Below, one piece after another: positions 1 through 10,022 of a stretch of 64,000 bases of DNA; within the stretch, counting starts at the first letter, position 1, and the number at the start of each line of letters is the position of its first letter. The notes beneath the pieces were generated by a model that saw only the letters and a program-made list of their open reading frames with translations, searched no databases and was not told the origin of the DNA. Made by a program: the position numbers and the translations under genes. Source of the stretch: Litoditis marina (lineage: Eukaryota > Nematoda > Chromadorea > Rhabditida > Rhabditidae); contig OZ038436.1 in the NCBI GenBank assembly GCA_964036275.1, positions 8,237,864 to 8,301,863 of the forward strand, given 5' to 3'.

Positions 1-2
1 TG

Positions 3-23
3 CCCCCCCCCCCCCCCCCCCCC
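3..23. repeat. poly-C tract (21 C)
   Basis: An uninterrupted run of 21 C at the window edge is G-rich on the other strand and could form a G-quadruplex. Similar tracts occur at 41,866 and 44,406. Long mono-G/C tracts are known in Caenorhabditis genomes, where FANCJ/DOG-1 helicase protects them. Its exact length may be a sequencing artefact. Confidence 0.8.
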
Positions 24-393
24 TTTAAATGATAGAAGTATCACAAAATCAGTGAGTATCAAAAATCTATACTTGACACTAGGAGAATCGACACTAGAAG
101 TGGCATTCATTTCTCCGACAAACGAGATTTTATGTCTCTTTCCAAAATGGAGGCAGGGTTGATTCTGCTAAATTTCAAGAGAAACTGACTATATCAATTG
201 GTGAACTTTTGTATGCGAGTACATCAGATGCGTGATTGTTCCGGGTAACATGCGACACAGCTGAATAATAATAATAATAATTCATTATCCATGTAGAAAG
301 ACATCAACAACACTTAAATCAAAATTACGTACGTGATGAATGGATTTTAACAAAAAATACATGAAAAACCTATTCTTAAAATGGAACGATTGA

Positions 394-972
394 TTATGAG
401 CACCTAGGTCGTATTATTGTAGTGGGAAATGTGGGGTTAAACATGGTAACGGAAACCGTAAACATCAAAGTACGACTGAGATATGGCTTCAGCAATGGTT
501 GGTCAGTTGAACACACAGAGCGGAAATATTCATACCTATCTCTAATAGAGACACCATTCTCATACATCTCATTTAAAGCAACCACAGTATCCGGAATTTT
601 CCGGTTAAACACAAAGTCAGCTGGGACAATGAAACCGGCAGGTAGTTTTTAGCCACCAGGGAAAACAATTTCAGACTGAGAGGGTACAGATGAATCAATT
701 GTAGAGGAAGAAGGCACGGGCAAATCAGCAGGAGCAACCAAGTTAGGAGTTTCAAACGGAACGGTTTCAACAGGTTTCACGGTTGGAGATAACAAAGCAA
801 ATGACTCGGAAAATTCAAGAAGTGGAGACACATTAATAATTGGAGAAACGGGAACAATATTTCTAGGTTGTTCAAATACCTCCATTTCGGTTTGTAGGTT
901 GGCATCAGCGGGAATGGGAATTGTAGTTTGGTCGGTGACCTGGAACTTAAAAGAATTGAAAACCAATTCCAA
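394..972 (-). pseudogene. degraded coding remnant with one in-frame stop
   Basis: Two minus-strand frames, 972-649 and 651-394, are in the same register and separated only by a TAA at 651-649. The upstream part is Pro/Ser/Val-rich and low in complexity (runs such as PVPSSSTIDSS). The downstream part looks more globular (KIPDTVVALNEMYENG). Together they would give about 190 residues. No family was recognised. The Pro/Ser-rich linker followed by a compact block could be a transposon Gag-like protein or a fragment of a secreted protein. The single stop could also lie in an unrecognised intron, but I see no convincing splice sites around it. Confidence 0.35.
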
Positions 973-1059
973 AAAATTAATTGAACTGGTTTTCTGGTAG
1001 CCAGAATGAAAGTAGAATAGAAGTGAACTGGTTTTTTAATAATTGGCAAACCCCATTGG

Positions 1060-1497
1060 AGTTGGTCTGGAATTGGTTTGGAATCGAAACTTTCAAATTA
1101 TTAAAATTGTCAATGTTTTGTTATGTCCCAACTTGTTCCAGTGTATTTGTTGTAGAGTTTTACTAACTTTTCGAACAGAACAAAATAAATCGGAATAGAT
1201 TTGGTCCAGAATCGATCGGAAACGGTTTGAAATGGAATTGAATTGAATCGGGTTTTTAGAATTGGTCAACCACTCTGCACTACAGACAAGATAACCGCAA
1301 TCGTGTGTTGCAGTCTCTCTTTATAGCAGCGTTGGTCCTGGTGATTCTGATAACTTTCTTTTGTAATGAGCACATTATGCAAAAACGTTGTATAGCCACA
1401 GTGAAAAAAATGATACTGACAAGGATTCCACTTTGAAATACTAGACTTTAATTGTTACCTATAAGTTAGTTTTGTGTTACAGCGTTGGTCACAAATT
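1060..1497. repeat. segmental duplication block, left part (paralogous to 30,320-30,752)
   Basis: This stretch is nearly identical to 30,320-30,752. The similarity stops at AATT 1494-1497, where the DIRS element starts, and resumes at 7465 on its other side. The homology therefore defines the insertion boundaries. No gene is seen; there are GAATTG-rich runs and a motif GGTCAACCACTCTGCACTAC shared by both copies. Confidence 0.8.
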
Positions 1498-1756
1498 ATA
1501 ATGACTGCGAAATTACTATCATCAAGATGCTTTGTTCCGTGAAAGAAGCTTTGTTCTCACTTAAAAGAAAAAAGACTTAAACAAAAAAGGAGAAAGAACG
1601 AGTCTCGTTTTTTTACTTAAGTCGATTTTTTGAAAAATTCGAATACCCTACGCGGGCAATTGGACCTGCCGCGAACGCTCTGCGCATCAGGCTACCGTAA
1701 TCTCCCTGCGTCCAATCTCGAGTCAACGAAATTTTTCGAAAAAAACTTCAGATGTT
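1498..1756 (+). repeat. left inverted terminal repeat of DIRS element
   Basis: Reverse-complementary to 7166-7429, from ATAATGACTGCG at the outer edge to CTTCAGATGTT at the inner edge. The only clear difference is the length of an A-run before the inner edge. In DIRS elements the left repeat carries the promoter for the genomic RNA. A 5' leader of about 220 bp follows before the Gag start. Confidence 0.93.
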
Positions 1757-1979
1757 TCGTGAGCGCCGCTGGAGTCGGGCTCGTAGTTTTGGTTCTCATT
1801 TATTATTATTTAATTTTAGTTTTTGAGGGGTAATTCCTCAAAAAGGTTTTTCTTTACCGAGGTAGTATATACGTCGAGTAATAATTTAGAGGTGGTTAGA
1901 CCTCTAATTTTACCAGAAGTGGTAACTGTGTTACTTTTGTCAGTTTGGTTGAAGCTGCAAATTTTATTCTCGTTCTAGG

Positions 1980-3254
1980 ATGTCGGACTCAGACTCCTCG
2001 AATCGGGTCGACAGACGTTCGCGTTCTCCAGTGAACAGAAGAAGACGTTCGTATTCTCCTAGGGAGGATCGTCATAGAAGACACGCCAGCAGGGACAGAC
2101 GCCGTTCTAGGTAGGCTTCCGGTATATTGTCGTTAAGAATAATTTGAATATTCTTTTTTATCTTTCGATATTTGCAATGGTGTGGTATTTATCGGTATGG
2201 GCAACTTTTGCGATTCCGGTTGGCAACCTAGGCTCAAAAGTATCTGAAAAGGGTTAGACTTGGATAAAGGTTGTCTGTTGTTTGTAGATCTAGGTCACGA
2301 TCTTCGTCGCGTCGATCTTCCCGTCGCTCTTCTTCCTCTAGGGACCGATCTCGGTCTCGCTCAAGATCGCGGTCTCGCTCCAGGAGAAGAAGACGTCGGT
2401 TCCAGAGGGATCGTTCTCGATCGGCAGACGAGGTTCCACAGCCAGAGGGGGAAGAAGAAGAGATGGAAGAAGTTGAAGTTCCGAGGAGCCCCGGGTTGGA
2501 CAACTACGTTATTCCAAAGAAGTCGGATTTCGCAGCAGGTGAGATTCGTTTACACTCGAGATTTGGGGCTCTTGGAATTAGCTTTTGGAATCAAAAAGAT
2601 CCCGGAATATGACTAACGAAGGGAGTCATTGCTAACGATTGTTTCCTTCCCTCGCGCTCTGTTCTTTATACCGTCCCCTTAGTTGGGGTAGTTTATGTAC
2701 AGATGATGTATTTATTCGTATCATTAATTACAGCGGTCGGAGCAGTTCCGGCTCCCCCCAAGTTAACCAAGAAGGAAGTCCGGTCCAGAGTTGAAGTGGA
2801 CGAGGACGCCAAGAAGAGATTCCAAACCTGGGCAGGCGGGAAATTCATCCCGACCACGGATCGGAAGAAGATTCTAAAGGATCTACCACTGATAACGTGA
2901 GTTTCCTTGTTAGTTTGCCGACTCGGGGGTACATTATTATATTAAGGCGTCACGTAAAGATAGGTTTACCGTATCAGGCAGAGGGTACGGAAGGGCTACG
3001 AGTGGGTCTCATCAAAGCCAATCATATGATTGAGTGCTATATTAACTGGCGTTCATTTACAGATTGACGCTGGCACTGCCTCCTGTGCTGGATGAGGAAT
3101 TGAAAGGACAGATCAAGAAGAATATCGACTTGGTCATGACGGAAGCTGAGTTCGACTCAATCTACGATGGCCTGCTGACGGCTCTCAACGTTCTGGAACT
3201 CGTGAGAAAGGTTAGGCATTGTGTGTTCTATCTCTTCTCTTTATTTTATTAAAG

Positions 3255-3291
<37 letters not shown>

Positions 3292-6200
3292 GAAAGGTTA
3301 GGCATTGTGGTCATTGCAGTTGGGATCAGATGATAAAGGAGCCCCGTTCGGCGAGGATGTCACTGGGTATTTCAATGTGCTTGGAGAGATCTTGTCAGCT
3401 TCTCTCAAGGATGCACTAGTCGCCAAACGGTGCCAAACACTCAAGTAAGTTTTCATGTTCAGCCAATACGTACGTTAGCAGAACGGAGCGGCTATTCAGG
3501 CATTGGGTTATGTCCTCCGGACGACTTAGACCGGGTTAGGACGAGGTCATGGCCGGTTATAAAGTGTAAGGATCCTCATTGTTAGCGTTTTCAAACGTGT
3601 CTCTTTGCAGGGCTCTCGGAGTAGCGCCACAGCAAGCCATGCCAGGCTATAAGAAGCTGGGGCTGGATGCTGACTCCTTCGTGGGAGGCGAGAGAGACGA
3701 GGAGATTCGTCCAGCGCTCTTTGGCAAGGCTCTGTTGGAACAGCTGGGGGCAGAGGATTCGGCAACCCGAAAGGCCCTGGCAAAGCTCCGGAAACCGGCC
3801 ACATCGTTCCAGACTCCTCCAAAGTATAGGAGGCCGCCGCCTCCCAAGGCTCGAGCTTCCTATACCCCAAGAAGGTACGATGAAGTTTATGTTACTCCTT
3901 TGAAATGTTCGACTCGAATAGCAGGTCGCATTAGCGACTTTGCGGAAAGATGGGAGGCTCTGACCTCCGATCCTCTAATTTTAAAGTGGGTTAAAGGATA
4001 CACTTTGGGATTCGTTGGGGAACCCCCTATATTACAAAGGGTAACAACATTATCTGACACCCCTCGCAACCTTTTTGAGGAGCTGGAAAAGTTAGTACTC
4101 AAAGGGGTGATCGAGCGAGTCCCTTCGGACTCCAAGGTGTTTCTAGCGACCCTTTTTGGAATTCCAAAGAAAGATGGATCCACTTGATTGATATTCAATC
4201 TGAAACCGCTAAACACCTATTTGGACATTGAACATTTTAAAATGGAAGGGTTGCACCTAGTGCCTGACCTGGTGTTCAAACAAGACTTTTGCTGTAAGCT
4301 AGACATGTCTGATGCGTATTTCGCAGTGAATATTGATTTATCAGATAGATCCTACCTTTCTTTTTCCTGGAAACAAGAAATCTATAGATTCACTTGCCTT
4401 CCGTTTGGGTTAGCTACAGCGCCGTTTGTTTACACAAAACTCCTGACAGTACTGGCGGAGTTTCTAAGGAGTAAGGGCATAAGGCTTATTCATTACCTGG
4501 ATGATTGGGCGCTCTTTGCGACCACGCCAGAGATACTGAAGGAGCACATAGGTATGGCGCTCACTCTTTTTGCCGAGGTCGGACTACGCGTGAACATGGA
4601 AAAATCTGTCACGACACCTTCACAAGAAATGGAATTCTTGGGGCTAACATTGAACTCAGCCAAGGCTACTTTTGCAGTACCACACAAGAAGAAATTAGAC
4701 ATCAAGTCTCTAGCCACTACTCTACTAGCACAGAAAACGGTAGTAGCAAAGGACCTTGTCGCTTTTTTGGGCAAAACTAATTTCATTACCTTAGCGGTGC
4801 CGGAGGCACCGCTGAAACTTCGTTATCTTCAACGTGACTTGAACTTGGTAGTAGTACACGATATGCCAGATTCATACCAGCGTTGGTTGAGTCTAAGTGA
4901 CGCAGCCAGAGCTGAGATGGAGTGGTGGCGCGTTAACATTGAGCGTCTAGGAGAAACTGAGTGGGCTCGCTTTTCTCCCGACGTCATAATTACTTCTGAT
5001 GCTTCTAAGTTGGGTTGGGGAGCGGTCTGCTGTGGTAAGCGTATTGGTGGTCGCTGGACGTCAGCGGAATCAAGATTACATATCAACCTCTTAGAGTTGA
5101 TGGCTTCGTTTTTCGCTCTAAAAATTTTTGCGAGCAACTGGAAAAATCTGAATGTGTTGTTAGAGCTAGATAATACTTCAGCGGTAGCTTATATTCGTAA
5201 TATGGGAGGTACAAAATTGCCTTCCCTTTCGGATCTAGCGGCCGATCTTCATGACTGGGCAAGAGGGCGGTTCATCCGCGTGTTTGCTACTTATAGGCCG
5301 GGGGCCATCAACCAAATTGCAGATTGGGAATCGCGTAACACGATCAGGGAACGCGCTGAATTCAGTTTAGACACGGCCGTAGCAACCCGTACTTTTGATA
5401 TTTTCGGTAAGCCGGAAGTGGACCTGTTTGCTACTAGGCTTAACTGTAAGATTGCTAAATTTATCTCGTTTTTCCCAGATCCCGACTCCTGGAGGGTCGA
5501 CGCCTTCGCGCAAAATTGGTCGGGCCTCTACGGTTACGCATTTCCACCGTTCAATCAGATCACAAGAGTGATCCGAAAATCGGTGGAGGACGGGGCCACA
5601 GTGGTTCTAGTAACCCCAGCCTGGCCAACACAACCTTGGTTCCCTCTGGCTCTCCAATGGGCGGCCGAGCCTCCCAGAGTCCTGCCGCGGTTGAAGGACA
5701 TGGTAGTGGATCCGGAAGGCGTGCCGCATCCACTTCTGGCCCAGATAAATTTTCGGCTAATAGTATGGAAAATCTCACCGACATCTGGGAGGCCCAGGGC
5801 CTGTCACGGGATTCCATCGACACGCTCATGGCTAGCTGGGCTCCGTCCACTGTGAAACAACACAATTCGGTATTGAGAGCTTGGACGGCATTTGCACGTT
5901 CTCAAAAATTACCGCAAATTCCATCTTCGGTGTCGTTATGCAATTTCCTATCTCATTTAGGCCGCAAAGGGTTGTCCTATTCCTCGGTGGCCTCTCACAG
6001 GGCAGCGCTAGTTACTTTTTTCGAACAGGTGAGGCACGGCAGCCTCGGTTCAGAGGTTTTTGTGACCCGATTCATGAAGGGTCAGTTTCGAAAGAATCCA
6101 CCCAAACCAAAATATGCGGAAACATGGGATGTCAAAGTAGTTTTGGAGTACATTAAGGCGCAGGGTCAGAATAAGACCCTGTCCTTGCGTTCCCTGACAC

Positions 6201-7043
6201 TCAAACTTGTTTTTCTACTAGCAATTTGCTCACCAAAAAGGGTTTCGGAATTGGCTGCACTGTCAATCAATCATTTGCAACGTTCCTCCGAGAAGTGGAC
6301 CTTTTTTCTAAACTACAGGAACAAGAACCGGAGTGCAGGATCGGCACACACCGCGCAGTACGAGGCCTTCTTGGAAAACCCATTGCTATGTCCGGTTCTT
6401 ACTCTTTCGGATTATCTGAAAGCTACAGAAAAATTCCGAAACGGACAAGAAAAACTGTTGTTATCGTTTGCTAGGTTCTCTCCAGTTCAAGCCAGCACGG
6501 TAGCTCGCTGGATTAAGGAGATTCTGTCTGCGTCGGGAGTTGATGGGCATTTTAAAGCGCACTCTACGAGGTCGGCGAGTACTTCGAAAGCACTGAATTC
6601 GGGTGCTGCCATTACGGACATTTTGAGTGCGGCTTGTTGGTCTGAAAAAAGTGATACCTTTTTCAGATTTTATAATAAGGAGGTGGCAAAGCCTTCTTTC
6701 CAAGCACACGTCCTATCAAGGTGATTTAAATTAGCATCTTGATGATAGTAATTTCGCAGTCATTATAATTGAATATTATGCAATATTTATTGACGTATAA
6801 TATCTATTATAATGACTGCGAAATTACTATCATATCCCACCCGGACCCGCCTCTGTTTTTTCTGTCCTAGGAAAGATAGGCCTGGGTGTTCGCTCTTATT
6901 ATTCTTGTTTTTTTCACACTGCACGTTTCAGTTCGGACTCTGGTCGGGACCCTCGTTCGCAGAATTCGTCTTCCCGTGGCGGTCGTGGAGGTCACCCTCG
7001 TGGTCGAGGTCGCGGTGGCCAAGCTCGTGGCACCGGCAGATAG
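1980..7043 (+). CDS. gag: spliced DIRS Gag protein, RS-rich N-terminus and RGG C-terminus (397 aa)
   Basis: Seven exons join in phase: 1980-2110, 2288-2538, 2734-2896, 3063-3210, 3320-3444, 3611-3874 and 6932-7043. All introns are GT-AG, with phases 2, 1, 2, 0, 2, 2, and the sum is 1,194 nt including TAG. Exons 1-2 encode an Arg/Ser-dipeptide domain (roughly residues 13-92) like those of SR splicing factors, followed by an acidic run (EGEEEEMEE). The middle is a helical region, probably the capsid-like part. Exon 7 encodes an RGG/RG box ending in GTGR. The last intron (3875-6931) contains all of RT-RNase H, recombinase and internal region, so splicing would make Gag while retention lets exon 6 run into RT. 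CTCGTTCTAG just before the ATG may be a cis or trans splice acceptor. Role inferred: binding of element RNA. Exon joins are predictions. Confidence 0.82.
3205..3309 (+). repeat. 19-bp duplication flanking a TA microsatellite in Gag intron 4
   Basis: The 19 bases AGAAAGGTTAGGCATTGTG occur at 3205-3223 and again at 3291-3309, with a (TA)n run between them. The repeat spans the exon 4 donor. Without the inserted 86 bp the intron would be only 23 nt, below any usual minimum. Confidence 0.75.
3611..5855 (+). CDS. pol: DIRS Pol: reverse transcriptase, RNase H and C-terminal DIRS domain, with in-frame TGA
   Basis: Gag exon 6 stays open past its donor into the RT N-terminal region (AGRISDFAERWEALT) up to a TGA at 4185-4187, then continues in the same frame from 4188 to 5855 (555 codons). 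The TGA sits just after DGST and before LIFNLKPLN, where RT block 1 normally has a conserved Arg. A CGA-to-TGA change is the simplest explanation; readthrough is the alternative. Counting from 4188, the RT catalytic YLDD is at residues 103-106. RNase H acidic residues are D271, E303, D328 and D379 (SDAS, LLELM, ELDN, ADW). The C-terminal block has VDLFATR and FPPF (about 452), the region assigned in DIRS elements to a Dam-like methyltransferase domain; FPPF would stand for the DPPY motif. Reverse transcription would copy element RNA in this scheme. Confidence 0.88.
5657..6724 (+). CDS. DIRS tyrosine recombinase (YR, 355 aa from first ATG)
   Basis: This frame overlaps the end of pol by about 200 nt, in the -1 frame relative to it. 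It is open from 5516, but the first in-frame ATG is 5657; a second at 5764 (MENLTD) starts closer to the folded part. The catalytic set is complete: Arg in SPKRVSEL (codon at 6239), HSTR near the C-terminus, W in ACWSEK and a Tyr in FFRFYNKEV. The N-terminal half (TLMASWAPSTVKQHNSVL) has the SAM-like core-binding fold typical of phage-integrase relatives. Predicted role: integrate a circular double-stranded copy through the AATT overlap. It ends only 8 bp before the internal complementary region. How it is translated (own mRNA, frameshift or reinitiation) is not visible. Confidence 0.92.
   Translation: MGGRASQSPAAVEGHGSGSGRRAASTSGPDKFSANSMENLTDIWEAQGLSRDSIDTLMASWAPSTVKQHNSVLRAWTAFARSQKLPQIPSSVSLCNFLSHLGRKGLSYSSVASHRAALVTFFEQVRHGSLGSEVFVTRFMKGQFRKNPPKPKYAETWDVKVVLEYIKAQGQNKTLSLRSLTLKLVFLLAICSPKRVSELAALSINHLQRSSEKWTFFLNYRNKNRSAGSAHTAQYEAFLENPLLCPVLTLSDYLKATEKFRNGQEKLLLSFARFSPVQASTVARWIKEILSASGVDGHFKAHSTRSASTSKALNSGAAITDILSAACWSEKSDTFFRFYNKEVAKPSFQAHVLSR
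6733..6833. repeat. internal complementary region (ICR) of DIRS element
   Basis: 6733-6770 is the reverse complement of the left end, and 6767-6833 is the reverse complement of the right end including its extension. The two halves meet at a single AATT (6767-6770), the same four bases found at both element borders. In the DIRS-1 model this region templates completion and circular joining of the ends. Confidence 0.93.
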
Positions 7044-7115
7044 ATAGATCTTCAATCTCATGAAGGTTGTCGTTTCATTGCCCCGTTTTGGGCTCATTGT
7101 TGTTGTTTGTTGATT

Positions 7116-7121
7116 AATAAA
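7116..7121 (+). promoter_or_regulatory. candidate polyadenylation signal AATAAA
   Basis: AATAAA lies 73 nt after the Gag stop and before the right ITR, well placed to end the spliced Gag transcript. A full-length genomic RNA would have to extend past it into the right repeat. Confidence 0.5.
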
Positions 7122-7165
7122 TTTTCTTTCTACGTTCTCTCCTGCCAGCATTGGCGCTGGCACTC

Positions 7166-7464
7166 AACATCTGAAGTTTTTTTTTCGAAAAATTTCGTTG
7201 ACTCGAGATTGGACGCAGGGAGATTACGGTAGCCTGATGCGCAGGGCGTTCGCGGCAGGTCCAATTGCCCGCGTAGGGTATTCGAATTTTTCAAAAAATC
7301 GACTTAAGTAAAAAAACGAGACTCGTTCTTTCTCCTTTTTTGTTTAAGTCTTTTTTCTTTTAAGTGAGAACAAAGCTTCTTTCACGGAACAAAGCATCTT
7401 GATGATAGTAATTTCGCAGTCATTATAATAGATATTATACGTCAATAAATATTGCATAATATTC
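7166..7464 (+). repeat. right inverted terminal repeat plus 35-bp extension
   Basis: 7166-7429 mirrors the left repeat. 7430-7464 is extra sequence absent from the left repeat but present, inverted, in the internal region. A short right-hand extension is also a feature of Dictyostelium DIRS-1. Confidence 0.92.
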
Positions 7465-7756
7465 AATTGCCATGCAAAAGTGCACTGAAGAGGGTTTTGG
7501 GTCGAAATCATGGCCTACTTACAAGGTAGCATCGAAATAGACTACAAAGTACAAAACAGGTTCTAGACCAGCATGTTTCATTCACAAATAAAAATTAACG
7601 AGACACTTGGTTTTTAGTTGTTAACTCAGAACTTGTCATTTTCAGACAAAAGTGCTGCAAAGTGTACTTCTTTATTAACACAGCTGTAGGTTTCAGGGTT
7701 TTCATAAAACAGCTAGAGGCTGATATAGGTTGGTGCAAGCAGCATCAGAGAGTATT

Positions 7757-9500
7757 AGTAGAAAGTGGGGGAACCAACGAATGTGTGAGTTGTGTTTGGT
7801 TCGACCTCTATATCAGCAAAAAGTGAACAATACAAATTGATGTGATACTGTAGCGGAAGTATTTCGCAAAAATAGAACAATACAAATGTTGCACAATGGT
7901 TTACAACGCACGCATGTCGTCAAAGTACACATGAAATACCCTTCAGCAATTTCCGAAATATCATGCGTGCGTTGTGAACCATTGTGCAACATTTGTATTG
8001 TTCTATTTTTGCAGAATACTACAGTATCACAGCAATTTGTATTGTTCACTTATTGCTGATATCGAGGTCGAACCAAACACAACTCACACATTTGTTGGTT
8101 CCCCCACTTTTTACTAATTGTCCTTTTTTTGCTAGTTGTACTCCTACAACTTCCTGTTTCACCTATTCACCGAGTGGATCTTGTGAACTCATGAATAGAA
8201 ATCTCAGTTTTGTGTGTGCAAGAAGCCAAATGTAGACCTTAAAATTTAGGTTTTGGCGCAAATTGGAGCCCGCGCCTGGCGCCAACGCAAAATAATATTT
8301 TTTTACTCTCCAATTTACTCAACATGTGATAACCATTAACTGTACCAAATTTCGAACGATTACAGTGACGCTGTCGCGAGTTTAGGTTTTGGCGCCAATT
8401 GATGCCAATTGACCCCGCGCCCGACGCCAACGCAAAATAATCATTTTTTACTTATCAATTCACTCAAAATGTGATAAACATTAACTGTACCAAATTTTGA
8501 ACGATTACAGTGACGCTGTCGCGAGTTTAGGTTTTGGCGCCAATTGATGCCAATTGGCGCCCGCGCCTGGCGCCAACGCAGAAGAGTCATTTTTCACTTA
8601 TAGATTTACTCATCATGTAATAACCATAAACTGTACCAAATTTCGAACGATTCCAGTGACGCTGTCGCGAGTTTAGGTTTTGGCGCCAATTGGTGCAAAT
8701 TAGCGCCCGCGCCCGGCGCCAACGCAAAAAAAACGTTTTTTACCTATAAATTTACTCAGCATGTGATAACAATTAACTGTACCAAATTTCGAACGATTCC
8801 AGTGACGCTGTCGCGAGTTTAGGTTTTGGCGCCAATTGGTGCAAATTGGCGCCCGCGCCCGGCGCCAACGCAAAAAAATCACTGTTCTATATATAAATTT
8901 ACTCAGCATGTGATAACAGTTAACTGTACCAAATTTCAAACGATTCCAGTGACGCTGTCGCGAGTTTAGATTTTGTTCAGGGCGCCTATTGGCGGCCGCA
9001 CCGGGCGCCAATGACAATATATGGTTTTCATATTTGGCGCGACGAGCTAACTTTTGCCATAGAATAGATGTTTCAAATTTCAGCCAAATTGATTAAGTAG
9101 TTTTTACACTACGATGCGGACAGAATTCCGTGAGGGAGGAGGGAGGAGGGACGAGGGACGAATTACGGCGGAACTTTTCAACAACGACACGAAATCATAA
9201 CTCAGACGAAAATGGTCCGATTTGGTTGAAATTTTCACACAATGTTCAATTCGTGATTCTCTATAGTCGCCATTTTCTATTTGCCAGCGGTTGAGAGAGT
9301 GTGTAGGTCAATGGTACGCAGACTGGCTGGCCCCTCGCCAAACCTCGCCCCTTACAAAATCGATGGTACGGTGTCCACAACGGTTCGACAAATCCTATAC
9401 CGTTCTCTCTTTTTAGTTTTCGAAAAAAAGGAAAAAAAAATTGGTAATTAAAAGAAAAAAACGAGTCCGCAATGGCCAAACCAAAGACAACTCACGCGCG
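7757..9500 (+). mobile_element. composite non-autonomous element, copy 1 (palindromic head, GGCGCC body, hairpin tail)
   Basis: It begins AGTAAAAAGTGGGGGAACC (here with one change), has a 360-bp palindromic head (7757-8113) ending in the inverse CCCCCACTTTTTACT, then a GGCGCC-rich body, and ends ...CACGCGCG. ATT flanks both sides. Two more copies (31,327-33,144; 60,132-62,084) share the ends, and 18,634-18,636 is the empty site. No transposase frame is present; the short frames in the head are by-products of the palindrome. Confidence 0.7.
8236..8985. repeat. tandem GGCGCC minisatellite, unit about 146 bp
   Basis: The landmark GAGTTTAGGTTTTGGCGCC recurs with TTTAG at 8381, 8526, 8672, 8818 and 8965, giving periods of 145-147 bp. 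Each unit contains several palindromic GGCGCC sites and the phrase TGACGCTGTCGCGAG. It forms the body of composite element copy 1; copies 2 and 3 have more diverged units. Confidence 0.88.
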
Positions 9501-10022
9501 ATTATTGAACATTTGAATATATTCAGAGCAGTCACTCGAAAAAAAATTCACTCATCTCGAAAACTTATTTTCCAGAACTATTCATATATCAATTGTATGG
9601 GGGATACACACACTAACTTTCGTCATGTTGCTTTCATTAAACAACCTTTCTTAGGTTACTTTTGTATATACATTTAAATCTGTGTATAGAGTATTGGTAA
9701 CTCAATCAATTTCCTTGAAGAAAATCTTATTATTTTCACCTTAACAAAGTTATTCGGATTATAGCCATTGTTTCTTTGATGCAGTTGTGTGTCGCAGTTT
9801 TAGATTAAAGCCGCTGGTTTTCGAAATGTGGTTGATTTGCTCTCATCTTTACGATCAGCGGTAATTAATGTATATTTATCGAAGTGGGAGACTAACAATG
9901 GATTGATTTGTGAAAGCTAATAAATAACAATAAGCCGCTAAATATACAGACGAAACTAGGTGGACTCTTACAGTACACCTTTCGAATTCCCCATGAAAAA
10001 ATCCCTTTTTCTGGTTATGTTT

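Larger units (their letters stand above)
1494..7468 (+). mobile_element. complete DIRS-type tyrosine-recombinase retrotransposon (about 5.97 kb)
   Basis: The element has all the diagnostic DIRS parts. It has inverted terminal repeats of about 260 bp (1498-1756 and 7166-7429), a right-hand extension (7430-7464), and an internal complementary region (6733-6833) that equals the two termini joined head to head. It also has Gag-like, RT-RNase H and tyrosine recombinase frames. AATT stands at both edges and once in the middle of the internal region, consistent with recombination through a 4-bp AATT overlap and no extra target duplication. The paralogous locus at 30,749-30,752 is an empty site with a single AATT. 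The two ITRs are almost identical (one differs in an A-run length), so insertion is recent. PAT and Ngaro relatives have split direct repeats, which this element lacks. Confidence 0.95.

Noticed and set aside
2234..2503. 89-codon minus frame opposite the RS region
   Set aside because: Shadow of the Arg/Ser repeat of Gag exon 2.
1494..7468. PAT- or Ngaro-type classification
   Set aside because: Those have split direct repeats; this element has inverted terminal repeats plus an ICR.
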